From the NCBI RefSeq assembly GCF_005233875.1, contig NZ_SZPZ01000001.1, positions 744,001 through 808,000 on the forward strand: DNA of 64,000 bases. The letters run 5' to 3'. Each line of letters opens with the position of its first letter. Within the stretch, counting starts at the first letter, position 1. Both the position numbers and the translations under genes were made by a program. Positions 51,813-60,422 of this stretch are shown here, piece after piece. The notes under the pieces were generated by a model. It was given only the letters and a program-made list of their open reading frames with translations, was not told the DNA's origin and did not search any database. The stretch comes from Kribbella jiaozuonensis (GTDB lineage Bacteria; Actinomycetota; Actinomycetes; Propionibacteriales; Kribbellaceae).

Positions 51813-52213
51813 CGCCGGACCAGCCCTCGAGTTGCCGCGAGGATCGACTCCCGGCGGAACCAGGCGATGACGGCCGCCACCAGCAGGTAGCCGATCGGAA
51901 TCGCCGGTGAGGCGCCCAGCGCGACGATGTTCGTGAGCGTCGCGCCGACCATCAGCATCGCCAGGCCGAGCGCGGCGAGACCGCACAACCGCGGTACGAG
52001 CAGACCGATCGCGCCGGCGAGTTCGAGCGCACCGACCACGTCCCGCAACCACTGACCGGCGCCGACCGCGTTGAAGAGGTCGACCATCACCGGGTCTCCG
52101 GTCAGTTTCGGCAGGCTCGCCATCACGAACATCGCCGCCAGCACCACCTGCGCCACCCACAGCACCACCACGCCCGGCCGGACCCTGCGCGTGGTTGTCG
52201 TCGCTGTACTCAT
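51809..52213 (-). CDS. DoxX family membrane protein
   Basis: The protein has 134 residues with four helices. VLAAMFVMASLPKLTGDPVMVDLF is the DoxX opening, and GALELAGAIGLLVPRLCGLAALGLA is the second helix pair. DoxX proteins belong to membrane redox or quinol-related complexes. The ATG at 52213 is preceded by TTGGAGG. It is the first gene of an operon with the FAD oxidase, suggesting that the two cooperate, for example by passing electrons to the membrane. A 27-bp site lies 56 bases upstream. Confidence 0.88.
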   Translation of the reverse strand: MSTATTTTRRVRPGVVVLWVAQVVLAAMFVMASLPKLTGDPVMVDLFNAVGAGQWLRDVVGALELAGAIGLLVPRLCGLAALGLAMLMVGATLTNIVALGASPAIPIGYLLVAAVIAWFRRESILAATRGLVRR

Positions 52214-52269
52214 CACTGCCTCCAAGGGTTTGTTCTGGTACGACGACCCTCGCGCCGGCGACCCGCGAC

Positions 52270-52296
52270 CCACATCCGTGCCGACCACGGATCCAC
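52270..52296 (-). promoter_or_regulatory. 27-bp operator, copy 1 (DoxX/FAD oxidase operon)
   Basis: On the minus strand it has the half-sites ATCCGTG-N5-CACGGAT with GTGG at both edges. It agrees with copy 2 (55528-55554) at 25 of 27 bases. It ends 56 bases before the DoxX ATG and 46 bases from the LuxR regulator start on the other side. A shared CTTGGAGG leader follows both copies. Confidence 0.65.
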
Positions 52297-52342
52297 CACT
52301 GATCCGGCACGGCAGGCCCCGCCGATCGGTCATGATGGGCGC

Positions 52343-55300
52343 GTGAACGAGGTGTCCGCGCGCGAGGCCGAAGTACTGGCGGCGTTGGCCGACCACCGGT
52401 CGAACGCGCAGATCGCCCGCGCTCTGCACATCTCGGTCCGCACGGTCGAGAGCCATGTCTCGTCGTTGCTCCGCAAGTACGGCGTCACCGACCGTCGTGA
52501 ACTCGCCGATCTGGCTGGATCGCATCGCGGTCCGGGGATGAGCGGGCTGCCCGCAGGTCGGACGACCTTCGTCGGGCGGTCCACCGAGGCGACCGCGCTC
52601 CGGACAGCGCTCGGGGAGTCTCGCCTGGTGACGGTGCTGGGGCCTGGTGGGATGGGCAAGACGCGGCTGGCGGCGGTTGTTGCGGCTGAGTCGGGGGCCG
52701 CGGGTGCGTTTATCGACCTGGTGCCGGTTCGGGACGGGCTGGTGAGTCGGGCGGTGGCGACAGGGCTGGGGCTGACCGAGCGGCCGCCGCAGAGTCTGGA
52801 GCAGGTTCTGATCGAGCAGCTGGAGCAAGGCCGGTGGCTGCTCGTGCTCGACAACTGCGAGCACCTGGTCGACGAGGTCGCTGCACTCGCGGAGCAACTG
52901 CTCCGGACCTGTCCCGAGGTGACGATTCTCGCGACCAGCCGGGAGCGGCTCGGGGTTCCGGCGGAGGCGACCGTGCTGTTGCCGCCGTTGGACGCCGCCG
53001 TCGAGCTGTTCGCGGACCGGGCGCGGGCGGTCGACCCGGCTTTCACTGCATCGGCCGACGAGCTCGCGGAGATCTGCGCGCGGCTGGACGGGATGCCGCT
53101 GGCGATCGAGCTCGCCGCGGCCAGGATCGGGTCGCTCGGGGCGGACGGTCTGCAGGCGGCGCTCGACGACAGACTCCGGTTGCTGGCGGGTGGGCGTGGT
53201 GTGGATGCCCGGCACCGGTCGCTGGGCGCGGTGATCGGCTGGAGCTACGACCTGCTGGACGACCAGGAGCGGCTGCTGTTCCGGCGCCTCTCCATCTACG
53301 TCGGCGGGTTCGACCTGGACGCGGCCAGCGCAACCAGCCCGGAGCTCGGCCGGGGCGAGGTCGCGGACCTGCTCGGCCGGCTGACAGACAAGAGTCTCGC
53401 CGTACGCCGGGGGTCCCGCTGGCGGCTGCTCGAGACGATCCGCGAGTTCGCCCGCAACCAACTAACCGAGGCCGAACTAACCACCGCCCAGAACCGCTGC
53501 CTCCACTGGGCCGCCACCACCGCCGCCGCCCTGGAAAGCCGGCTCGACACCTCCGACTGGCAACACCCGTACGACGAGGCAGCCCCCGACCTCCGAGCCG
53601 CCCTCGCCACCACACCCGCGGTGACCCACCCGACGGCCGCGGCGAGCCACCCAACATCCGCGGCGGCCCACCTGGCGACTGGGGCGAGTGACCCGACGGC
53701 TGGGGCGAGTGATCCGGCGGTTGCGGCGACGCACCTGGGGGCTGGGGCGCCGGACCCGTCGGCTGGAGCGACCCACCTGGCGGCTGGGGCGAGTGATCCG
53801 GCGGTTGCGGCGACCGACCTGGGGGCTGCGGTGCCGGACCCGGCGGCTGGGGCGAGTGACATGGGCGCTGCGGTGCCGGACGTGACGGCTGGGGCGGCGG
53901 ACGCGACTGCGCATCGGTTGGCGCGGGCGTTGGGGCATCTTGGGTTTGCTCGGCGGGAGTTTCGTGAGGCGATCGGGTATTACCGGGCGGCGGCCGAGCG
54001 TGCGCCTGACGGTGTGGCTGCTGCGCTGGATCTGCGGTCGGCGGCCGATGCCACGCTCGCGGTCTCCGATGCGGAGACCGGCGTCCGGCTGCTACTCGAC
54101 GCGGCCGACCGTGCAGTTGCTGATGGCAACGTCCGGGCGACGATGCTGGCGCTGGCCGTGATCGCCGCCAACCGGTATCCCACCGGCTCGCTGTACGACC
54201 TGTCCAAGGAGCGCAGCCAGGAGCTGCTCCAGCAGGCGGTCGACAGCGCGCGACCTGGCGACTCACAGGTGACCGCATTGCTCGCAACAGCGAAGGCCTG
54301 GGAACACGGCGGCCGCCGGATCGGCGCTGACCCGGAGCTCGCACAGGAGGCCGTCGATGCGGCCAGACGGACCGGCGATCCCGTGCTGATCGCGGGCGCG
54401 CTCGACGCGCTCACGGTAGCCGCCGGGAACGCAGGACGGCTGCGCGACGCACGCTCGTACGCCGTCGAGCGCATGCAGCTGGTGGGGCCGCTGCCGCGCC
54501 ACGAGCCGTACGCCGCGGCCGAGATCATCGACGCGTTCCATGTCGCGCCGACCACCGCGACCGCGGTCGGCGATCTCCACGCGGCGCTCGCAGCCGTGGG
54601 TGCGCCGGACGATCCGGTCGGTGACCACCCGTACATCTCGCTGCCGCGCCTGATCCGGATCTGCGCGCTGACTGGGCAGTTCGACGTCTGCGTCGAGCAG
54701 TCGGACGCTCTCTGGGAACGCTGGCAGGGCGCGGGCGCCCCGCCGATCGAGTGGATGGCGTCTGCCTTGTCCGCGGCCGCGATGGTGCACGGTCTGCGCG
54801 ACGACGGCTTGTTCGACCTCTGGCAGTCACGTGCCCTGGAGGTCGCCCGCTGCACGGACGTGGAGGACGCCCCCTGGCTCGCCGCCCCCTACACGTTCGC
54901 CCAGGCCCGAGTCGCCGTACAGCACGCAGACGTACGGCGCGGGGACGTGCAGCGCGGGGGCCTCCGGCACGGGGACGACGGCCGGGAGGGTGGCGATCAC
55001 GGGGCGCTGAACCACGACCTGGCGGTCCAGCGTGGGGGTCTCCAGCACGGGGACGTGCAGCGTGGGGACGTGCAGCGTGGGGACGTGCAGCGTGGGGACG
55101 TGCAGCGCGGGGACGTGCAGCGTGGGGACGTGCAGCGCGGGGACGTGCAGCGCGGGGACGTGCAGCGCGGGGGCCTTCTGCCGGCCGAGGCCGTCGTGCG
55201 GCGGGCGTTTGGGGACTTTTCTGAGCGCTGGTGGGTGCCGTACGCGCGTGCCGCCGCTGCAGAGCTCGCCGTGGTCGCGAACCTGCCCGACGCGGCCGAG

Positions 55301-55528
55301 TTCCTCGTCGCCACCGCGCCGGAGGCTGTCGAGAACGACTGGGCCGCCGCATGCCTCGCCCGGGCCACGGCGCGGTCCACAGGTGACCTGGACGGGCTCC
55401 TCGCAGCAGCCGAGGCCTTCGACCGCATCGGCGCCCACTTCGAGCGCGCTTACACCCTCACCCTCCACCCCGCCCACGCCTCCGAAGCTCGCGCGGAACT
55501 CGCGGCGTTCCAGGTGCCCGTTCCGTAG
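52343..55528 (+). CDS. LuxR-type ATPase regulator (LAL-like) with repeat tracts
   Basis: The protein has 1061 residues. The LuxR helix-turn-helix is at the N-terminus (about 4-55, VSAREAEVLAALADHRSNAQIARALHISVRTVESHVSSLLRKYGV), not at the C-terminus as in most LAL regulators. The ATPase follows: Walker A GPGGMGKTRLA at about 103, Walker B LLVLDNCEHL. The rest is helical TPR-like. Two in-frame repeat tracts interrupt it: 14 heptapeptide-type units (53618-53911) and eight DVQRG units (55052-55171). It starts at a GTG and sits between two putative targets that share a 27-bp site. An ATP-dependent activator is the best guess. Confidence 0.88.
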   Translation: MNEVSAREAEVLAALADHRSNAQIARALHISVRTVESHVSSLLRKYGVTDRRELADLAGSHRGPGMSGLPAGRTTFVGRSTEATALRTALGESRLVTVLGPGGMGKTRLAAVVAAESGAAGAFIDLVPVRDGLVSRAVATGLGLTERPPQSLEQVLIEQLEQGRWLLVLDNCEHLVDEVAALAEQLLRTCPEVTILATSRERLGVPAEATVLLPPLDAAVELFADRARAVDPAFTASADELAEICARLDGMPLAIELAAARIGSLGADGLQAALDDRLRLLAGGRGVDARHRSLGAVIGWSYDLLDDQERLLFRRLSIYVGGFDLDAASATSPELGRGEVADLLGRLTDKSLAVRRGSRWRLLETIREFARNQLTEAELTTAQNRCLHWAATTAAALESRLDTSDWQHPYDEAAPDLRAALATTPAVTHPTAAASHPTSAAAHLATGASDPTAGASDPAVAATHLGAGAPDPSAGATHLAAGASDPAVAATDLGAAVPDPAAGASDMGAAVPDVTAGAADATAHRLARALGHLGFARREFREAIGYYRAAAERAPDGVAAALDLRSAADATLAVSDAETGVRLLLDAADRAVADGNVRATMLALAVIAANRYPTGSLYDLSKERSQELLQQAVDSARPGDSQVTALLATAKAWEHGGRRIGADPELAQEAVDAARRTGDPVLIAGALDALTVAAGNAGRLRDARSYAVERMQLVGPLPRHEPYAAAEIIDAFHVAPTTATAVGDLHAALAAVGAPDDPVGDHPYISLPRLIRICALTGQFDVCVEQSDALWERWQGAGAPPIEWMASALSAAAMVHGLRDDGLFDLWQSRALEVARCTDVEDAPWLAAPYTFAQARVAVQHADVRRGDVQRGGLRHGDDGREGGDHGALNHDLAVQRGGLQHGDVQRGDVQRGDVQRGDVQRGDVQRGDVQRGDVQRGDVQRGGLLPAEAVVRRAFGDFSERWWVPYARAAAAELAVVANLPDAAEFLVATAPEAVENDWAAACLARATARSTGDLDGLLAAAEAFDRIGAHFERAYTLTLHPAHASEARAELAAFQVPVP
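53618..53911 (+). repeat. 14 tandem 21-bp units in the regulator gene
   Basis: Each 21-bp unit encodes a variant of G/A-A-x-D/H-P/L-x-A (for example GASDPTA, GASDPAV, GAPDPSA). The units run in frame from codon A at 53618 to the His codon at 53912. They form a low-complexity spacer between the ATPase and TPR parts. The bases are diverged, so the array is not very recent. Confidence 0.85.
55052..55171 (+). repeat. Eight tandem 15-bp units in the regulator gene
   Basis: Units begin at 55052, 55067, 55082, 55097, 55112, 55127, 55142 and 55157, each GACGTGCAGCG(T/C)GGG, encoding D-V-Q-R-G. Only one position varies (T or C), so the array is very young. Diverged units lie upstream from about 54922 (VQHAD, VRRGD). 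Unit length is a multiple of three, so gain or loss of copies keeps the frame. Confidence 0.95.
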
Positions 55529-55554
55529 TGGATCCGTAGTCGCCACGGATGTGG
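55528..55554 (+). promoter_or_regulatory. 27-bp operator, copy 2 (DHFR-like gene)
   Basis: It has half-sites ATCCGTA-N5-CACGGAT with GTGG at both edges, in the same orientation relative to its gene as copy 1. It overlaps the last base of the LuxR regulator gene and ends 54 bases before the ATG at 55609. The equal spacing and matching leader sequence argue for function. Confidence 0.65.
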
Positions 55555-55570
55555 CTAGACATCCCGCCAG

Positions 55571-55600
55571 CAAGGCTTGGGAGCAAGACCACAAGCCTTG
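55571..55600 (+). promoter_or_regulatory. Hairpin next to the ribosome binding site
   Basis: CAAGGCTTG (55571-55579) pairs with CAAGCCTTG (55592-55600) around a 12-base loop. The right arm ends where the GGAGG of the reductase gene begins (55600-55604). It could tune access of ribosomes or protect the leader. Confidence 0.35.
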
Positions 55601-55608
55601 GAGGAATC

Positions 55609-56187
55609 ATGGGAAACGTCGCATCAGCTATGTCGATGTCGCTGGACGGGTTCGTCACCGGCCCGAACGTCGGCCGCAAGTACCCGCTCGGCGAGGGCGG
55701 CGAGATCCTGCACGACTGGCTCGGGCCGACGGCGACCTCCGCCGACCGGGCGGTCCTGCAGGAGATGGTGGACGGCGCCGGAGCGATCCTGATGGGACGG
55801 CGTTCGTACGACATCTGTGTCGGGGAAGGCGGCTGGGGCGACGGCGGACCGGCTGGGGACGTCCCGTGCTTCGTCCTGACCCACGAGCCGCCGGCCGAGG
55901 CGCCGAAGGTCTTCACCTTCGTCACCGACGGCATCGAGAGCGCGGTCAAGCAGGCGAAGGCTGTCGCCGGCGACGGTACGGTCGGCGTCCACGGAGCCAC
56001 CGCGGCGCAGCAAGCGCTGGCCGCGGGGCTCCTCGACGAGATCCACGTTCACCTGGTGCCGGTGTTGCTCGGCAACGGCGTCCGCCTGTTCGACCTGCTC
56101 GGCGGGGCGCCGGTCAACCTGAACCGCAACCGCGTGATCGAGGCCGGTAGCGGCGTAACCCACCTGCGCTTCGAGGTGGTCCGCTAG
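55609..56187 (+). CDS. Dihydrofolate reductase-like (RibD C-terminal) family protein
   Basis: The protein has 192 residues. MGNVASAMSMSLDGFVTGP and AGAILMGRRSYDIC are the typical opening of this family (PF01872). DGTVGVHGATAAQQALAAGLLDEIHVHLVPVLLGNGVRLF matches its nucleotide-binding C-terminal half. It is probably an NADPH-dependent reductase of unknown substrate; it is not the folate enzyme itself. GGAGGA precedes the ATG. It follows the LuxR regulator directly and shares the 27-bp site with the DoxX operon. It overlaps the convergent pepP-like gene by four bases. Confidence 0.9.
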   Translation: MGNVASAMSMSLDGFVTGPNVGRKYPLGEGGEILHDWLGPTATSADRAVLQEMVDGAGAILMGRRSYDICVGEGGWGDGGPAGDVPCFVLTHEPPAEAPKVFTFVTDGIESAVKQAKAVAGDGTVGVHGATAAQQALAAGLLDEIHVHLVPVLLGNGVRLFDLLGGAPVNLNRNRVIEAGSGVTHLRFEVVR

Positions 56188-57632
56188 GAAGCCATCCAGT
56201 TCTGGAGGCCTTCGACGGTGCGGGGCATGGCGTCCGAGAGGTTTTCGGTGCCGTCGGAGGTGATGAGGACGTCGTCCTCGATCCGGATGCCGATGCCTCG
56301 GAGGTCCTCGGGGACGGTGAGGTCGTCGGACTGGAAGTACAGGCCGGGCTCGACGGTGAGGACGTAGCCGGGCTGGACGGTGCCCTGTCGGTAGGTCTCG
56401 CTGCGGGCCGCGGAGCAGTCGTGGACGTCGAGGCCGAGCATGTGGCTGACGCCGTGCAGGGTGTAGCGCTGGTACAGGCGGCTCTGCGGGTCGAGGGCCT
56501 CCTCGGCGGACACCGGCAGCAGCTCCATCGCGTCCAGGCCGTGCACGATGACCTCCATCGCCGCCTCGTGCCCGGAGCGGAACGCCGCACCCGGCTTGAG
56601 CGCTGCGATCCCGGCGTTCTGCGCGTCCAGCACCAGCTGGTACAGGTCACGCTGGCGCGGTGTGAACTCGCCGTTCACAGGCAGCGTGCGGGTGATGTCG
56701 GCGGTGTACAGCTGCCGGTTCTCCACGCCCATGTCGAGCAGCATCAGCGTGCCGTCATTCACCGGGCCGTCGTTCTCGATCCAGTGCAGCGTGGTCGCGT
56801 GCGGACCGGCCGCGGCGATCGAGGTGTAGCCGACATCGTTGCCCTCGGCCCGTGCCCGGCGCCAGAACGTGCCCTCGATCCAGCGTTCGCCGTACTGCCG
56901 GACCTTGTCCATCTCGGCGAGTACGTCGGAGAACCCGCGGTGTGTGATCGCGACCGCGTCCCGCAGCTGCTCGAGCTCGTACGCGTCCTTGACCAGCCGC
57001 AGTTCCGACAGCGTCGCGGACAGCTCCCCGTCCTTCAGCTGGTCGATCCGCGCACCGCTCAGCAGCGACGCGATCGACTCGTCCTCGCCCCGGCGTACGC
57101 GGGTCGGTACGTCGCCCTTGAGCGCGTCGGCGAGCTGGTCGACGTGGCGCGTCTCGATACCGAACTCCTTCGCGGTCTCGGTCAGCGAAGGACGCCGGCC
57201 GGCCCAGAGTTCGCCGTACATCCGGTCGCGCCAGAACTCCTCGCCCTGCGCGCGGTCGGCGCGGGGGCGGAAGTACAGGACCGCGTCGTGGCCGCTGGTG
57301 CCGTTCGGCTCCAGGACCAGGACGGCGTCGGAGGTCTGGTTGCCGGTCAGCCACACGTAGTCGGTGTGCGGGCGGAAGACGTAGTCGGTGTCGTTCGAGC
57401 GGACCTTGTAGGTGCCGGCCGGGATGACGAGACGCTCGCCCGGGAACGCCTGCGACAACGCGTCCCGCCGCTTCGCCGCCCACACGCCGACATCGCTCAG
57501 CGCGAGATCGTGGCGCTCCGAGTCGGCCCATCCCGAGTTCATGAACTCGCGCAGCTTCGGGCTGGGCTCGTTGTCGTGGGAAGCGGTCTTCGGGGCAGCG
57601 CTATCGGCTGTGTCAGCGGTGTTCTCGGTCAT
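56184..57632 (-). CDS. Xaa-Pro aminopeptidase (M24B, PepP-like)
   Basis: The protein has 482 residues. An N-terminal creatinase-like domain includes FRPHTDYVWLTGNQTSDAVLVLEP. The M24 metal site is complete: Asp in LLDMGVENRQLYTADITRT (two Asp), His in HGVSHMLGLDVHD, Glu in LTVEPGLYF and Glu in IRIEDDVLIT. It removes N-terminal residues before proline. The start has an acidic, Thr/Ala-rich extension (MTENTADTADSAAPKTASH). It follows panD by 18 bases on the same strand. Confidence 0.93.
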   Translation of the reverse strand: MTENTADTADSAAPKTASHDNEPSPKLREFMNSGWADSERHDLALSDVGVWAAKRRDALSQAFPGERLVIPAGTYKVRSNDTDYVFRPHTDYVWLTGNQTSDAVLVLEPNGTSGHDAVLYFRPRADRAQGEEFWRDRMYGELWAGRRPSLTETAKEFGIETRHVDQLADALKGDVPTRVRRGEDESIASLLSGARIDQLKDGELSATLSELRLVKDAYELEQLRDAVAITHRGFSDVLAEMDKVRQYGERWIEGTFWRRARAEGNDVGYTSIAAAGPHATTLHWIENDGPVNDGTLMLLDMGVENRQLYTADITRTLPVNGEFTPRQRDLYQLVLDAQNAGIAALKPGAAFRSGHEAAMEVIVHGLDAMELLPVSAEEALDPQSRLYQRYTLHGVSHMLGLDVHDCSAARSETYRQGTVQPGYVLTVEPGLYFQSDDLTVPEDLRGIGIRIEDDVLITSDGTENLSDAMPRTVEGLQNWMAS

Positions 57633-57650
57633 CGTCGCCCAGTCCTCGTC

Positions 57651-58073
57651 TCAACGCGGGGTGTGCAGTTGGTCGCCGCGGAGCGTGCCGCTGTCGGGCA
57701 GCGCCTCGGCGGGGTCGGAGCCGATGCGAGTGATCGCATTGTGCTCGTCCACGAAGACTACGCTCGGTTCGAAGACCTTCGCCTCGGCGGTGTCGAACAT
57801 CCCGTAGGCGATCAGGATGACCAGATCACCCGGGTGGATCAGGTGCGCCGCGGCCCCGTTGATCCCCACCACCCCGGACCCGCGCGGCCCCTCGATCAGG
57901 TACGTCGAGAGCCGCTGCCCGTTGGTGATGTCGACGATGTCCACCTTCTCGCCCGGCAGCAGATCGGCCGCGTCCATCAGCTCCGCGTCCAGCGTGCACG
58001 ATCCGACGTAGTCCAGATCGGCCTGTGTCACCGTCGCCCGGTGCACCTTCGACTTCATCATCTCGCGCCACAT
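57651..58073 (-). CDS. panD: Aspartate 1-decarboxylase (pyruvoyl enzyme precursor)
   Basis: The protein has 140 residues. [19 protein letters not shown] contains the Gly24-Ser25 self-cleavage site that yields the pyruvoyl group. Asn in GINGAAAHL and Tyr in LIAYGMF are the other active-site residues. It makes beta-alanine for coenzyme A. The start MWREMMKSK corresponds to the usual MLRTMLKSK opening, so 58073 is kept rather than the Met at 58061. It lies 51 bases after the MMPL gene and before the PepP-like gene. Confidence 0.95.
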   Translation of the reverse strand: MWREMMKSKVHRATVTQADLDYVGSCTLDAELMDAADLLPGEKVDIVDITNGQRLSTYLIEGPRGSGVVGINGAAAHLIHPGDLVILIAYGMFDTAEAKVFEPSVVFVDEHNAITRIGSDPAEALPDSGTLRGDQLHTPR

Positions 58074-58124
58074 GGCAGGGAATGATCCAGGCGCTCACGT
58101 CCCCTGTCAGTGGCCGCGATCACG

Positions 58125-60341
58125 TCAACGAGAGACGAGTTCCGGCTCACGTGGACCGGACGCGGGTGGGCGGCGGAGCGAGTCGCCTTCGACGTCGACG
58201 TTCGGGAGCAGCCGATCGAGCCAGCGGGGGAGGTACCAGGCGCGCCGCCCGAGCAGCGCCATCACCGCCGGTACGACGGTCATCCGGACCACGAACGCGT
58301 CGATCGCGACCGCGAGCGCCAGGCCGAACCCCATCTCCCGGATCAGCGCCTGCCCGGACAGGATGAACCCGGAGAACACCGCGGTCATGATCACCGCCGC
58401 CGCCGTCACCACCCGGGCACTGTGCGCGAATCCGTCGACGACTGCGGTCTTTGGCTCGGCGCCGTGGACGTGTTCCTCGCGCATCCGGGTCACCAGGAAG
58501 ATCTGGTAGTCCATCGCGAGACCGAACACCACTCCGATCAGGAACACTGGCAGCATGCTGATCACCGGCCCGGTCTGCCCACTGACCCCGAAGAGCCCGG
58601 CCAGCCAGCCCCACTGGAACACCGCGACCACCGCACCGAACGTCGCCGCCACGCTCAGCAGAAACCCGAGCGTCGCCTTCAGCGGCACCAGCACCGACCG
58701 GAACACCAGCATCAGCAGCAGGTACGCCAGTCCGACGATCAGTGTCAGGTACGGCGCCAGCGCGCCGCCGAGCTTGTCCGAGATGTCGATGCTGATCGCG
58801 GTCGCGCCGGTCACCGCGACCTCGGCGCCGCCGGATGCGGGCATCGCGCGGATTGCCTTGACCAGGTCGTTCGTCTGCGTCGTACTCGGACCGCTCTTCG
58901 GGATCACCGTCAGCAAGGCGGTGTTTCCGGCGGGGTTGAAGCGGGGCGGGCTGACCATGGTGACGTCCGGGAGCGCGCGGATCGCGGTGGCGGTGCTGGT
59001 GGCGGCTGCTTGGGGATCGGGTGCAGAGCCGGCGTCGACGACGACCATGAGCGGGCCGTTGAAGCCGGGGCCGAAGCCGTCGGAGAGCAGGTCGTAGGCC
59101 TTGCGCTGAGTGGAGGCCGGCGCGGCGGTGCTGTCGTCGGGCAGTCCGAGCCGCAGGTCGGTCGCGGGGATCGCGAGTACGCCGAGGCCGACCACCGCGA
59201 CCAGCAGGACAGCCAACGGCCGCCGGGTGACGAAGCCCGCCCACCGCCGACCGAGCGTGACCCGCCCGCGAGCGGGCTGCTCTTGCGCGGCGGGACCGGA
59301 GGCGGTGCCGCGGCGGCGCAGGCGGGAGGTGAGGTGGGGACGGCCCTCACCTACGCGGCGGCCGGCGAAGCCGAGGAGGGCGGGGAGGAGGGTGAGGGCG
59401 ATGGCTACTGCGATGACGACGGTGAAGGCTGCGGCGAGGCCCATCTGGGTGAGGAACGGGATGTCGACCACGAACAGACCGGCCAGCGCGATCACCACGG
59501 TCAGCCCCGCGAACACGACCGCGGACCCGGCCGTGCCGACCGCTCGTCCGGCCGCCTCCTCGGGCTCGAGCCCCGCGCTCAGCTCGTGCCGGTACCGCGA
59601 CATGATGAAGAGCGCGTAGTCGATCGACACCGCGAGCCCGATCATCAGCGCGAGGATCGGCGTACCGCTCCCGATGTCGATGAACCCGCTCAGCGCCGAG
59701 ATCGCAGTCGCGCCGATGCCGACGCCGATGATTGCCGACAGCAACGGTAGACCCGCCGCGATCAGCGAGCCGAACGTGATCAGCAGCACGACAGCTGCCA
59801 CGCCGATGCCGATCACCTCGGTCAGTTGCTGGCCGTCCTGCGGTTGCAGCGCATCGCCGCCGTACTCGACGGTCAGACCGGATGACCGCGCCGGTTCGAT
59901 GGCAGCATCCACCGCGTCCTTGGCCTCCGGCGTGACGTCGGCGGCGGGTACGTCGTACGTCACCTGCGCGTAGCCGGTGCGGCCGTCCGGGGAGATTGCC
60001 TTAGCGGTGAACGGATCGAGGACGCGGGCGACCTGCGGTGCGGTCGCGATCCGGTCCAGGGTCTGCTGAACCTGTGGGGTGTCGGTGAGCTTCTGGCCGA
60101 CGGGCGCCTGGAAGACGATTCGCGCGGTCGCGGCGTCGGCGCCGGCCTGCGGGAAGCGTTCGTTGAGCAGGTCCGCGGCCCGCTGCGACTCGGTGCCGGG
60201 GATCGAGAAGCCGTTGGCGGTCGGGCCGGATAGCGTCACCGCGCCGGCGATCCCGGCCGCGAGCAGGCCGAGCCAGATCAGTACGACGAACCGTCGCCCG
60301 CGGAAGGCGAGTCGGCCGAGCCGGTAGAGATTCGTAGCCAT
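58125..60341 (-). CDS. MMPL family RND-type membrane transporter
   Basis: The protein has 738 residues with two repeats of one helix, a large outside loop and five to six helices. MATNLYRLGRLAFRGRRFVVLIWLGLLAAGIAG is the MMPL start. GLAVSIDYALFIMSRYRHEL and GLAMDYQIFLVTRMREEHVHG are the paired Asp-Tyr motifs of proton-driven MMPL pumps in helices 4 and 10. MMPL proteins export lipids, peptides or drugs. The substrate is unknown. It lies 81 bases downstream of a response regulator gene, so the two-component system probably controls it. Confidence 0.93.
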   Translation of the reverse strand: MATNLYRLGRLAFRGRRFVVLIWLGLLAAGIAGAVTLSGPTANGFSIPGTESQRAADLLNERFPQAGADAATARIVFQAPVGQKLTDTPQVQQTLDRIATAPQVARVLDPFTAKAISPDGRTGYAQVTYDVPAADVTPEAKDAVDAAIEPARSSGLTVEYGGDALQPQDGQQLTEVIGIGVAAVVLLITFGSLIAAGLPLLSAIIGVGIGATAISALSGFIDIGSGTPILALMIGLAVSIDYALFIMSRYRHELSAGLEPEEAAGRAVGTAGSAVVFAGLTVVIALAGLFVVDIPFLTQMGLAAAFTVVIAVAIALTLLPALLGFAGRRVGEGRPHLTSRLRRRGTASGPAAQEQPARGRVTLGRRWAGFVTRRPLAVLLVAVVGLGVLAIPATDLRLGLPDDSTAAPASTQRKAYDLLSDGFGPGFNGPLMVVVDAGSAPDPQAAATSTATAIRALPDVTMVSPPRFNPAGNTALLTVIPKSGPSTTQTNDLVKAIRAMPASGGAEVAVTGATAISIDISDKLGGALAPYLTLIVGLAYLLLMLVFRSVLVPLKATLGFLLSVAATFGAVVAVFQWGWLAGLFGVSGQTGPVISMLPVFLIGVVFGLAMDYQIFLVTRMREEHVHGAEPKTAVVDGFAHSARVVTAAAVIMTAVFSGFILSGQALIREMGFGLALAVAIDAFVVRMTVVPAVMALLGRRAWYLPRWLDRLLPNVDVEGDSLRRPPASGPREPELVSR

Positions 60342-60422
60342 GCCGCCGATGCTTCCGGCGGGGCCCCGTCGCTCGCGTCTGCCGACTGCGGGCTCCTGGC
60401 GGTACTGCGTTCGCCGTACGAG

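Noticed and set aside
55052..55171. Regular short repeats that could suggest a CRISPR-like array
   Set aside because: The units are 15 bp without spacers and continue the reading frame of the regulator. No cas genes are present.
54827..55594. Minus-strand frame with HVPALHVP-type repeats opposite the LuxR regulator
   Set aside because: It is the reverse reading of the DVQRG repeats and overlaps a well-supported gene. It lacks a ribosome binding site and a domain.
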